Origin: Crotophaga sulcirostris
Taxonomy: Eukaryota; Chordata; Aves; Cuculiformes; Crotophagidae
DNA length: 64,000 nt
Direction: 5' to 3'
Assembly (NCBI GenBank): GCA_013397455.1
Contig: VYZB01000295.1
Location: forward strand, 497,930-561,929
Made by a program: the position numbers and the translations under genes. The stretch's first letter is position 1. Each line of letters starts with the position of its first letter. The notes under the pieces are model-generated. The model made no database searches. It was not told the origin of the DNA and saw only the letters and a list, made by a program, of their open reading frames with translations. Shown here piece by piece: positions 52,031 through 62,365 of the stretch.

Positions 52031-52145
52031 GCTCACGTAGAGTTGTCTCTACAGAGAGCAGGCCCTTGTAGTGTCGTCCCATGTAGGGCTGTGCCCACAT
52101 AGAGTTGTCCCAGTGGAGAGTTGGCCACAGAGAGTTGTCCCTTTC
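52031..52145. repeat. Right arm of short minisatellite (TAGAGTTGTCCC units, about 15-16 bp period)
   Basis: TAGAGTTGTCCC or close variants start near 52038, 52069, 52084, 52100, 52115 and 52130, a spacing of 15-16 bases or twice that. The unit is the reverse complement of the left-arm unit, so the telomeric block sits between inverted arms. Confidence 0.8.
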
Positions 52146-55100
52146 AGTCTCCACTAAGCTGCTGAGACTGCGTTGTCTGCATCCATCACCTGAACAGTTC
52201 TGGGTTTGCTTCCTTGCATAGGTGGGTGCCTGCAAAACAGCCTGAGGCTCTGCTGGGGGTGATGGCTCTGAGCTGGCTGGGCTGCTCTGCTGGAGCCACG
52301 CTGGGTTTTGGTCTCCCAGGGCTCTGATTCTCAAGGGAGCAATGCACCCACAGGGGAAGTAAGAGGAGCCTGAGCCGCCCTGCAGCCATTGTCAGGTTGA
52401 TGCCAAGACATAAAGACTCCAAGGAAATGGCAATTCCCGGAAATGGGAAACTCCCTCCCTATTTTTTTCTCCCTGCTATGGACCAGACTGTGGCCCCAGT
52501 GAGGGCTGACAGGTCCCAGCCGTGGTGACAGGGTGAATTCAGCATCCAACTTGTATCGGAGTACAAGGCTGCCCAAGCTTATTCCCTGCTGAGGGCAATC
52601 CCTGCTTTCCCAATACCAAAAATGAGTTGAATCAGCCCCAAAACACCCTCCCACCGCGGGCTGATGTACTCAGGATGGTATCAAGAGCACTCAGAAAACC
52701 ACAATGCTATTAATATAGATGGAAAGGGGGGAAAGATTGCTTTTCAGAGCTGGATTTGGGGGTATTTGAATAAGAAAGACTTTCTTGGAGTCACTGTATG
52801 GCATCAAGGTTGGTGTGAGGCTAGTCCTCTCCCATCCCAGTTGGATGGAAGAGATGCAATCCAGTCCTCACAGAACTGCAAGACTGGGATTATTTTTATG
52901 TAGAATTAGCCATGAAGGTCCACAGCCCTCTCATCATCCTCCATTAAATCCATTTTCCCATGAAACTGGAAACCTTGCTTAACAGCCTCCTAGGGGAGAC
53001 AAATCCCTGAGGTCTTGCTGTGTACCTAGGAGACCGTCCCTGCTCCAGGGTAAGCGTACATTTCATTTCTGCTCTGCAAAAGAAAGAAAGGACTGAGCTG
53101 TCTTCAAGCAAGATGACAGATTCACGGGAAAAAACTTTTTTAAAAAAGCAGCTTCTTTGGAAGCAATTTTCTCTTAAGAAGTTCTGTCTGCATTTTTTAT
53201 TAATAATACAACACCCTGGATGTGTCAAAAAAAATATGAGAATACATTTCCTGGTAGGGAGCTCCAGCCTTGCAGAGCCAGGCAGTGAAGCTGGGTTGTC
53301 ATTTGCTTCTTGGAATTTCATTTCCTAATCAACACATCTGTGAATTTGCTGTATTTTCAAAGCTCAGTTTCCAGAGCTGCTGGGATCAAAGCCTGGGGAG
53401 GTGCGGGAGGAGAGTGGGGAGGGGGAAACCTGCTGTCTCCATCAGCTGCACAGCACAGAGAAAATACCCAGGAAAGCCTAAACCAGAGGTGGTTTAGTGG
53501 CGTGAGCTGGGTTTAATGTTTCAGAGCTAAGCAAGAAAATAAGAATGGAGAGACCCAGCTCTCGCCGCACTCTGCTTTTAGGGGAGAAAAAATCTACTTC
53601 TTGGAAATGCGAGGACTCCCTTGAGATTTGCAGGGTCTGGCCAGTCCCTCCTGGGATGGGGGCACTATGGAGAGCCATGGGGTGCGCAGGAGGGAAGGGG
53701 GGCTGCTGGGACCCTCCTGGAGCCACCACCCTGTCCTGCTGCAGGGGACGTGAGTGCACTGTCCTCACCCTGTCCCCACAAATGGCGCCCAACGCCCAGG
53801 CCCAGGATGATGCCTTGCCAGGGTTTTTGACTTCAGTTTCCAACTGGTCCCACCTCCTGGAGAGACTTTGGGCCAAGCAGCCTTTTCACAGGCACCTGAT
53901 CTCACAGGTGTCAAGTGAGAAGAGTTGAAATACATTAAAATTGCCCAAATCTGAGTCAGACAATCAGGTCTTTGCTTCCCTGACACCTGCAAGACCATAC
54001 ATTCACTTGTCTGGCAGTCATCTAAAAGCCCTCTCAGAAGACGCAGGCTATGCTTATGTTTAATGTAGTTAGGAAGACATGGGAAAAAAACCCCAAACCT
54101 TTCAAACCGCTTCTCCCCCTGCTGTCTTTGTTTACCTTGAAAAATGGTAATTTTCCATTTTCAAGAAAAGGCATCACCCCCAGTTTTCTGCATGATGATC
54201 TTTTCCCTGCTCACTGTGTGTAGAGACACCAGTTGGAGCTCACCTGATGCTCAACAGCTACTTGCACTTTGAAACCACCACGCTGAGGAGCATCCATTCG
54301 GTTCCTAGGCAAGAAGGAGATGCCCATCCATGTCTCACAGAGATGTCCATAGCCCCATGGTGACCGCAGTCACTTGGATCAGGTATGCTGGTGGGAAAGG
54401 CTGGGTGAATCAACCAGAGATGCGAAGGCAAGGTGTGAAGCTGTCAGGCACGTGAATTTGCACCCACTGCTGATTTGCAGGTGCTTTTTGGGTAGCAGCC
54501 TGGTCAGCCTCTCTGCTGGGCACGGGCAGGGACAGCATCCTGTGGGAAGAGGCGAATCCATGCCTGCCCATGCCCAGGAGACCTACACGGATGCAGCCAG
54601 ATGCTGCCAGCAAATTTTTGGTCCAGACTCTGCCAGAGCCAAAGGGATACACAGGCAGACAGCTCAGTGTCCATGAAGCACCACCTCTGGGCCACCTCTC
54701 TTGCTGCCCAAGTGAAGCCAAGACATTCAACCCTGCTGTTCAGAAGCAACTTCAGGCAGGATGGTGTAGGGAGCTCTCTCCCTCTGCATGGCTGATGCTG
54801 TTGCCATTGTGATTTTCATTTAAGTTTTGCTGCATGCCACATGATTGCAGAAAAATAACATCAGAGGAGAGCAGGGAAAAAATAGATGCTCAGATTCATC
54901 CTATTGGACAACTGGGCAGGAGTTGGATGGCACTGCTTTTATTTTGGTGTTTGTTTTATTTTCTCTGCAGCTCCCTGCAGCTGTGGGTGCCCCTCATGCT
55001 ACCACAGCTCTGCAGAGGTGTTTCATTACAGCATCCTGAGTACCAGGAATGCAGCTGGAGGGGGAGACCATGGGACAGCAGGGAGCTGTGTGGTGGGTCA

Positions 55101-56040
55101 CGGGTGCATGAGAGGGGACTGTCTTCCTCCTGGCGCCATTGCCATATCCCGTGCTGGAGGAGGAAGGTTGGACCACTGAGATCATCAGCAGGACAGGACA
55201 TGCACCCATGTGGGCGAAGCAGCACCTGGCTGCATGAGCAGGACCCCCCTCGCACGCGGCATTTGGGCAAGTGCAGCTGGTGGGATGGCTCGATCACGAG
55301 ACGCGTTACCTGGAAACAGAGTCTGGAGCTGCACAGAGGATGCTGTGCAGCATTCGTTCTGCAGAGTGTGGAGGTGTACCCTCCAACATAAAGGACATCA
55401 TTTTGCCTTTAGAGCATGAGAACTGAGATTACGTGGTTTGGGGATTTAAGACATAACTGCATAACAGAGGCTGGAGGGTATCAGCAAGGAAGTCCTCCTT
55501 GGGTATACTATTGCTGTACTACACACCTTCTGGAAGAAAATACCTCCTGATTTATGGACTGTGTGTGATGGAGAGGCGGCTGTAACACGCTCTTGCTCTC
55601 AAACACTTTCCTGACAGCAGTTCTGGGAGATAACTACTTCCACCAATTCTCACATCCATCCACTGCCGGTCCCACCACACGGCTCCCCGCTGCTTCCTTC
55701 CAGAGAGGGGTCTCCTCTGCTCTGAAACCCCGGCCACGCTAGGGCGTGGGGTGACAGGGTGGCTGCTGTGCCCCCTCCTCGACCCAAGGCTCCCTGCATC
55801 TCTTGGGGCCCTCTGTCAGGTGTGACCCCGCTTACCACAGGGGCTGACAAGAGGCGTGGTGTGAGGCTGGGGCTGGAAACGCCCTTTCCATCCAACACAG
55901 GGAATTTTGCAGTTATTCCCTAAGAATGTGTGGAAGGAGATGTGAGCTCATCAGCAGGTTCTGGGAGAGAGGACACCATTCCTGGCAGATCCGTAGACAT
56001 GAAATATTCAGGAGTGTGAGAAATAGCAGGGAGGGAGGGT
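52146..56040. other. GC-rich intergenic DNA, nothing recognised
   Basis: 3.9 kb with many overlapping chance ORFs on both strands. None shows a known domain, splice structure or consistent codon pattern that I can support. Confidence 0.6.
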
Positions 56041-56089
56041 TTTTTTGATATGTTTTTTCTTTCTTCTTGTTTTTCCTTTTCCCTTCCCT

Positions 56090-56158
56090 CTTTTTCTTTT
56101 TCTTTTTCTTTTTCTTTTTCTTTTTCTTTTTCTTTTTCTTTTTCTTTTTCTTTTTCTT
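56090..56158. repeat. (TTTTTC)n microsatellite running into an assembly gap
   Basis: About eleven near-perfect copies of the six-base unit TTTTTC end exactly at the first N. It is a pure pyrimidine/purine tract, a common cause of broken assemblies. Confidence 0.95.
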
Positions 56159-56898
56159 NNNNNNNNNNNNNNNNNNNNNNNNNNNNNNNNNNNNNNNNNN
56201 NNNNNNNNNNNNNNNNNNNNNNNNNNNNNNNNNNNNNNNNNNNNNNNNNNNNNNNNNNNNNNNNNNNNNNNNNNNNNNNNNNNNNNNNNNNNNNNNNNNN
56301 NNNNNNNNNNNNNNNNNNNNNNNNNNNNNNNNNNNNNNNNNNNNNNNNNNNNNNNNNNNNNNNNNNNNNNNNNNNNNNNNNNNNNNNNNNNNNNNNNNNN
56401 NNNNNNNNNNNNNNNNNNNNNNNNNNNNNNNNNNNNNNNNNNNNNNNNNNNNNNNNNNNNNNNNNNNNNNNNNNNNNNNNNNNNNNNNNNNNNNNNNNNN
56501 NNNNNNNNNNNNNNNNNNNNNNNNNNNNNNNNNNNNNNNNNNNNNNNNNNNNNNNNNNNNNNNNNNNNNNNNNNNNNNNNNNNNNNNNNNNNNNNNNNNN
56601 NNNNNNNNNNNNNNNNNNNNNNNNNNNNNNNNNNNNNNNNNNNNNNNNNNNNNNNNNNNNNNNNNNNNNNNNNNNNNNNNNNNNNNNNNNNNNNNNNNNN
56701 NNNNNNNNNNNNNNNNNNNNNNNNNNNNNNNNNNNNNNNNNNNNNNNNNNNNNNNNNNNNNNNNNNNNNNNNNNNNNNNNNNNNNNNNNNNNNNNNNNNN
56801 NNNNNNNNNNNNNNNNNNNNNNNNNNNNNNNNNNNNNNNNNNNNNNNNNNNNNNNNNNNNNNNNNNNNNNNNNNNNNNNNNNNNNNNNNNNNNNNNNN
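56159..56898. other. Assembly gap (740 N)
   Basis: Unknown bases. Any ORF drawn through this stretch is an artefact. The true length and content are not known. Confidence 1.
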
Positions 56899-57030
56899 GG
56901 GCCGGGGCGGGCGGCGCACGGGCCCCCCCTGGCGGTGGCGCGGGGGCAGCGCAGCGCGGGGGCCTGGCCGGGAGCCCCCGCTCTCCCCCCCCCGCTCCCC
57001 GAGGCGCTGGGTTTGGGGTCCCTGCTGCAG
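56899..57030. promoter_or_regulatory. CpG-rich edge of the gap, possible hidden CpG island
   Basis: The first about 110 bases after the gap are extremely GC- and CpG-rich, then composition falls to ordinary values. This looks like the shoulder of a CpG island whose core is in the gap. On minus, CCGCCAGGGGGGGC (about 56927-56940) resembles the CTCF core CCACCAGGGGGCGC with two mismatches. No exon can be assigned. Confidence 0.45.
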
Positions 57031-58814
57031 GGCTGCTCCCCAGCCTCTCACTCCCCAGTCTGTGTGTATGGTCACGGCTTCCTGGGCTGCTCCTGCATCC
57101 CATGCCAACCTCGCTGGGCGTGAGTCAAAACCTGTGCCTCTCCCCTTCCCATCGCCCACCTGTCTGCCTGGGCTGCATCCCACGACATGTGGGAATGGGT
57201 GTGGATATGTCTTCATGCACCATTCTGTGATTCTGTGAAAGTGGGTCACAGCAAATTCCCAGCTCTGGTGGCTTCTCTGGTACCAGGGTACCTCCACAGG
57301 GCACGGACCTCTCCGTGGTGTCAGCCCTCTGGCAGCTACAGGAGTCTCCGTTACAGACACCAAAATCCCCCCACGCTGACTGACTCTGGACCAAGGCAGG
57401 GACAGTTTGCCACCAAAGCAGAGCAAGTGCCAAGGAGGAGGAAAGGCAGAGCAGTCCATGAGGAACCACGCCCAGCGGAGCACCTGGCAGATTACCAAGC
57501 CAGGCCCTGAACAGCAGCGGCCGCCTTGATCTGGGCCTGAGAATGTGTTCGTGGGAATGGGGAGGACGGGGGAAGTTGCCTCTCACCCCCCATCACCCCC
57601 GCGGCCTCTGCGGGGCAGGTTGGGTCATGAGCGCAGCTGCTCCTTCCCCATCCTGCACACACCTGCAGGTTTTCCTGCAGAACAGGTTTGCTGGTATTAG
57701 TGATACCTCTGCTGCCTTCCAGTCCCACCCGCCAGTTTTGAGGGAACAAAGGCGACAGCAACACCAGAAAAGACTGCGTAAAGGAAACAAACGGCAGCAG
57801 TTGGTGCCTTGTGCTTGTGAGGCAGCACAGCTTCCCGGTGCACCCCACCAAACACCCCCAGAAGAGGTTCTCACAACAGACAGGTGCCAGCTCTCCCACT
57901 TCTACCACCAGGAACACTCAGTTCCCCCTTGGTTATTCAGACAAAACCACCCCCTTGCCCAAGACAAGCCTGTTACCCAACAGGAAGGCCTCACCTCGGT
58001 CTTCCACCTCCCACACAGCACAGCCACCTTCACCTCCAGCTTCCCACTAGCTGACCTGGACCAGGATGCAGCCAGCTGTGCCCTTGGTGCTGAGCCCAGC
58101 CTCCCTTGTGCCTCCCTCCGTGCCCGCGTGCTCCTGCCCTCCCTAAGGAACTGGTCCTGTGCAGGAGCTTCACCTGGGCACACAAACCTGGCTGTGCAAA
58201 ACTGAAAGCATCTCCAGGTCCGTGTAAGTGAGAAGGTTCACCAAGACTGGTTAGTGGCAGGAGGCTGGCTTTGCAGCTCCATGGGCTTCCTGAGCACCAT
58301 GGCATTCCTATGGCATTTGTTTTGCCAAAATCATACCCTTTTCTCCTCTCTTCTGGCATCAGGATTGACCAGGAGCCAACCAGGTGGACTCACTACCTGC
58401 CATCCCCTCTATTTTTAATGAGCATGAGGAGCACACAGAAGATTAGTTCTGCCTACATGTAAGTATGGTGTTTTATCCATCTCTGGACTCTTGACTTCAG
58501 CAAGTCAGCCACTTGCTAAAAAATTTGGCTCTTCCATTTGGCTGCAAGGTGAAGGTGGTGTTCTTCAGAGACCTCCACGGGGAAAACACGCAGCCTGCTT
58601 TCCTGACAGAAAGGTTTCCCTTCCTATTTTCTGTACCGCTCCCGCTCAGCGGGAACTTGGCTCTTCTGGAGGTGGCGTGCTCCTGCCTTGATCTGACCTC
58701 ATGGGGCCTGGCTGACAAACAGTCTTGTTTAAACTGCTGCTTCTGATTTTGTGTCCACCACTGGTCAATGATTTTCCTTAAACTCGTCCCTTGTGCATTC
58801 TGGATCTTAGACAG
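57031..58814. other. Intergenic DNA between the gap and a CR1 copy
   Basis: GC-rich sequence with long chance frames, including 57543-58205 on plus, but no recognised protein. A lone pair of CR1-like terminal octamers (ATTCTGTGATTCTGTGA, 57222-57238) may be a remnant of a severely truncated CR1 insertion. Confidence 0.55.
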
Positions 58815-59192
58815 GAGTCTTTCAGCCTGGAGAAGAGGTGTCTGTGAGGAGACCTTAGAGCAGCCTTCCAGTACTTAAAGGGGGCTACAGGAAAGCTGAG
58901 GACAGAATTTTTAGCAAGGCCTATTGTGACAGGACAAGGAGTAATGGTTTTAAACCAAGGGAGGGGAAATTTAGACTGGATGTAGGAAGAAATGTTTTAC
59001 AGTGAGGGTGGTGAAGCAGTGGCACTGGTTGCCCCGGGGAAGTAGTGGAGACCCCATCCCTGGGGACATTCCAGGCCAGGTTGGATGGGGCTCTGATCAA
59101 CCTCATCAAGTTGATGTCTCTGCTCCTGCAGGGGGGTTGGACTGGATGACCTGTAAAGGTCCCTTCCAACTCAAAGCATTCTGTGATTGTAT
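58815..59192 (+). mobile_element. CR1 LINE 3' end, plus strand
   Basis: It starts near TTTCAGCCTGGAGAAGAGGT, passes through AGCCTTCCAGTACTTAAAGG, GGCACTGGTTGCCCCGGGGA and GGATGACCTGTAAAGGTCCC, and ends TTCCAACTCAAAGCATTCTG. It is 5'-truncated and moderately diverged. Confidence 0.9.
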
Positions 59193-59259
59193 TAAATGAA
59201 AACTAAAATCTAGCCATCCTGCTCAAGAATGCAAACTCCTGGATCAAATGTCAGGTGTT

Positions 59260-59707
59260 AAGATGGTGAAAGGGCTGGAACACAAACCCTACAAGGAGAG
59301 ACTGAGGGAGCTGGGGCTGTTTAGTCTGGAGAAGAGGAGGCTCAGGGGTGACCTTATTGCTCTCTACAACTACCTAAAAGGAGGTTGTAGTCAAGCGGGC
59401 GTTGGTCTCTTCTCACAGGTGACCAGTGACAGAACTAGAGGGCACGGACTTAAACTTCGTCAGGGGAGGTTTAGATTTGATGTTAGGAAGAAGTTCTACA
59501 CTGAAAGGGTGATTGGCCACTGGAATGCGCTGCCCAGGGAGGTGGTGGAGTCGCCGACCCTTGATGTGTTTAAGGGAAGACTGGATGAGGCACTGAGTGC
59601 CATGGTTTAGGTGATGAGGTGGTGTTAGTGTTGGCTTATAGGTTGGACTTGATGATCTCAGAGGTCTCTTCCAACCTGGTTATACTGTGAAACTGTGAAA
59701 CTGTGAT
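59260..59707 (+). mobile_element. CR1-type LINE 3' end with open C-terminal ORF2 segment, different subfamily
   Basis: An uninterrupted plus frame (about 59260-59607) encodes a CR1 ORF2 C-terminus: [58 protein letters not shown] and [15 protein letters not shown]. It closes with three copies of the octamer ACTGTGAA (59684-59707) instead of the usual ATTCTGTG. It is 5'-truncated, so it is not autonomous. It lies about 70 bp after another CR1 in the same orientation. Confidence 0.88.
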
Positions 59708-60252
59708 AAATATCTAAAAGAGATTATTTAAAATCCTGTGACCTTCCCTCACAGAACAGTATTTTCCTGTCATTGCAGTTGTGCTCCTGTGTCCAGCACA
59801 GGCTGAAGGAACAATGGAGATAGGAGGTGGCAGCCTTTAAATCCAGGTTTCCCATTATCAGAGGCTGTGTGAAATCCCCTGTCTCTTTACTTATGTGTGA
59901 ACTACTCTTTGCAATTTGTATACCTTAACTTTGTCCATAAGAGCGATTACTAATTATTTAATTAATAATTCAATAAAATTTCCCTGACAACGCAGGGATG
60001 GGATTCTCCTGGGGAAATATACTTTCCTCCTGTTTCTTTTAAAGATGCCAGATGTCTACCTTAATTGCACAGAGACAAAGCCAGAAGGCATTGACGTCAG
60101 CGCTGTTAGCTGGGTTTTATTAATATCAGGTACACAGAAAAGTCAGTATCAAGCAAAAATTCAGAGAGAATAATACAACACCCACACAAACCTCCTGTTG
60201 AGGAGTTTCTGGTGCCGATACTTCCTTTATTTGCGATGTTTGGCTGAAGTGC

Positions 60253-60495
60253 CTATGACCTGAGGCTCAGACGAGAGCTCTTGTTTGCATCATCAGAAAG
60301 TGCTGTGCAGAAAATGCATCCAACACCACAGTAATGAAATAAGATTAGCAGTGAAAACACCAGCATTCTAGCTCCAGCCTCAGAAAATGCCAGGGTCCTG
60401 GGGGCAGGGGAAGCCTCTTCAATCTCTTCTCCCACTTCGCAGGTGCGTGGCTGCCTGTGTTCAAAGTCAGCTCCACTACGATGCAGCCGCATCAC
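60253..60495 (-). other. Possible terminal exon of an unrecognised membrane-protein gene
   Basis: A strong pyrimidine-rich acceptor ending ACATTGTTCAG (to 60496) is followed by 80 open codons and a TAG. The frame contains a hydrophobic stretch, ARMLVFSLLILFHYCGVGCI, preceded by an acidic patch CEVGEEIEEASP. AATAAA follows at 60231-60226, with a GT-rich stretch about 25-40 bases further on, as at a poly(A) site. I do not recognise the protein. The alternative is chance. Confidence 0.3.
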
Positions 60496-61037
60496 CTGAA
60501 CAATGTGGAAGGAGCAATGTGAGAAAGAGCCGGGAAAAAGCCCAGTCTGGGGCTTTCCCACCTCAACATTTAGCATGGGGCCCTTGACAAGCTTTGTACC
60601 CACATGGGCAAGCCTGCACCCAGCCTTGCTTTACTGACCTAGCTTCCTAGCTTCACCCTGGACCTGCCCTCTCACAACAGATTTGTGTGGCCATCACCCA
60701 AAACTGACAGCATTTCATTCACAGAAACCCAGGACGCAGTTTTTATACTGAGGCTGAATTACTGAAGAGCCTTAGCTATTCAGTAAGCACCAACTTTGAA
60801 GGTGGTGCAAGTAGAAAAAACAACATTCAGAAGAGATGGTTTAACGTTTATTTGATTTCCCTAACACTCACCACAACAGAAGGAACCGTTCCCTCTGTTT
60901 TACTGACAATGGTCAACTGAACCCCTGGTTCTTGGGTTTCTCCCCCAAGATATCACAGATATTTTTTCCTTTTCCTCTGAAATTTAAGAATTATACTGAA
61001 TTAAAAGCAGCATCACCTGAGCGCTGGGGCTGTGTCC

Positions 61038-61260
61038 TTAATGGATGTGAAATGAAATGGCTCTAAGGAAGCTGCTATGCCAGTCCCCACTGGTGGAGGA
61101 AGTGTCATCCTGGGAAAGCTGGTCAGCCACTGATTCAAGGTCTGGAGACAGACTCTGACACCTCTGTGGTACCAAGATGATTGTCTTCAAAATGAAGAAT
61201 GTAGACAATGCCAGCAGCCTGTCAAGCATGTAAGTAATCCCAATAGCTCCAACAACCTTC
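61038..61260 (-). other. Possible exon with a hydrophobic segment, unrecognised
   Basis: After an acceptor-like CTTCAGTCTTAG the frame reads KVVGAIGITYMLDRLLALST, FFILKTIILVP and then a Ser/Asp-rich tail to a TAA. The roughly 30-residue hydrophobic run looks membrane-spanning. I find no good donor that joins it in frame to the stretch at 60253-60495, which weakens the case for one gene. Confidence 0.2.
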
Positions 61261-62074
61261 TAAGACTGAAGCTGAAAGCTAAGCGTGCAAACAGTATTTC
61301 GCAGATAAGGCTTTAAAGAGCATGCTTTCAAGCTGCTTTTTATTGTCTTTATTTCTGGGTTTTCTGTTCCACACCTTCACAGTTCAGTGGTGTTACTGAA
61401 TGCTAAGGAGTAAATTCTCAGCAACAGCCCTCCGAGGTTCTTTGGGAGTAATTAGTTTGAGAAGAAAATAGCTGCCACAGTTTGGAAGACTAATTGGTGG
61501 GTCAGCTACTTTTGTTCCATCTCGCCTTGCCATTTCCATTCACTGGTTTCACTGGGAGCCAGAATTGCTGTGATCTTTATTACTGCCCTGAAGCAGCTGG
61601 CAAATGAAAGGACAGCTTCGTTACAGATCGCTACGTTAACTACTTTTCAGTGATACCTCTTCCTTTCAAATATCAAGGTCCAGAACTTGCACAACTGGAA
61701 TATTCCCGTCCTAACTAAGCATCATTTATTAGTCATAAATCAGCCCTTTTAACTCTGTGGTACGTCTGGCCAGCAACAAACCAGCCGAACTGTTTGACAG
61801 GGGTGGAGATTGGGATCTCTCAGCAAGCATCTCAGCCTGAAGAACAAGGAAGATCTTAGTGGGGAGGAATGAGAGCTTCCCGGTATCGCCTCACACGAGT
61901 GACCCCACAGGGAGGACTGCACCCCATTTAAAATCTGATCTCTTTGGGAGCATCATATCGCGGTTGCAGCAGCTGGGGCAGCCGCTACCACAGCAAGGGA
62001 AAACGGAAAGCGTTCAGCACATCGCTGTCTATAGCAATCCCTTCAAACCACTTTTCCCTCATCTTTAGTCATCG

Positions 62075-62365
62075 TAGAATCAAAGAATGGTTTGGGTTGA
62101 AAAGATCATACAGTTCCAACCCCCCTGTCATGGGCAGGGACACCGCCCGCTGGCTGAGGTTGCTTAAAGCCTCACCCAACCTGGCCTTGAACACCTCCAG
62201 GGAGGGGGCATCCACGACTTCTCTGGGCAACCTGTGCCAGTGCCTCACGCCCCTCACAGGAAAAAAATTGCTTCCTAACACTTTATCTAAATCTGCCCTC
62301 TTTCAGCTTAAAACCATTCCCCCTCATCCTATCACTGCACTCCTGATAAAGGGCCCCTCCCCTAA
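62075..62365 (-). mobile_element. CR1 LINE 3' end, minus strand
   Basis: On plus it reads TAGAATCAAAGAATGGTTTG, then GGGCAACCTGTGCCAGTGCC and ATTCCCCCTCATCCTATCAC, the reverse complement of a CR1 3' end. Homology fades near 62365, the 5' truncation. Confidence 0.92.

Larger units (their letters stand above)
59708..62074. other. Intergenic or unassigned DNA with two minus-strand open stretches
   Basis: Ordinary AT/GC mix with no recognised known gene. Two minus-strand stretches (60253-60495 and 61038-61260), described separately, carry hydrophobic segments and could be exons. The remainder shows nothing I can name. Confidence 0.5.

Noticed and set aside
55913..57498. Long frames on both strands spanning the N gap (up to 496 codons)
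   Set aside because: They exist only because N was translated as open. The flanks are simple repeat (Phe/Leu/Ser or Lys/Arg runs) and CpG-rich DNA.
57543..58205. 220-codon plus-strand open frame right of the gap
   Set aside because: No recognised motif, and similar-length frames overlap it on minus. A transcript from the hidden CpG island could revive it, but nothing in the sequence supports it now.
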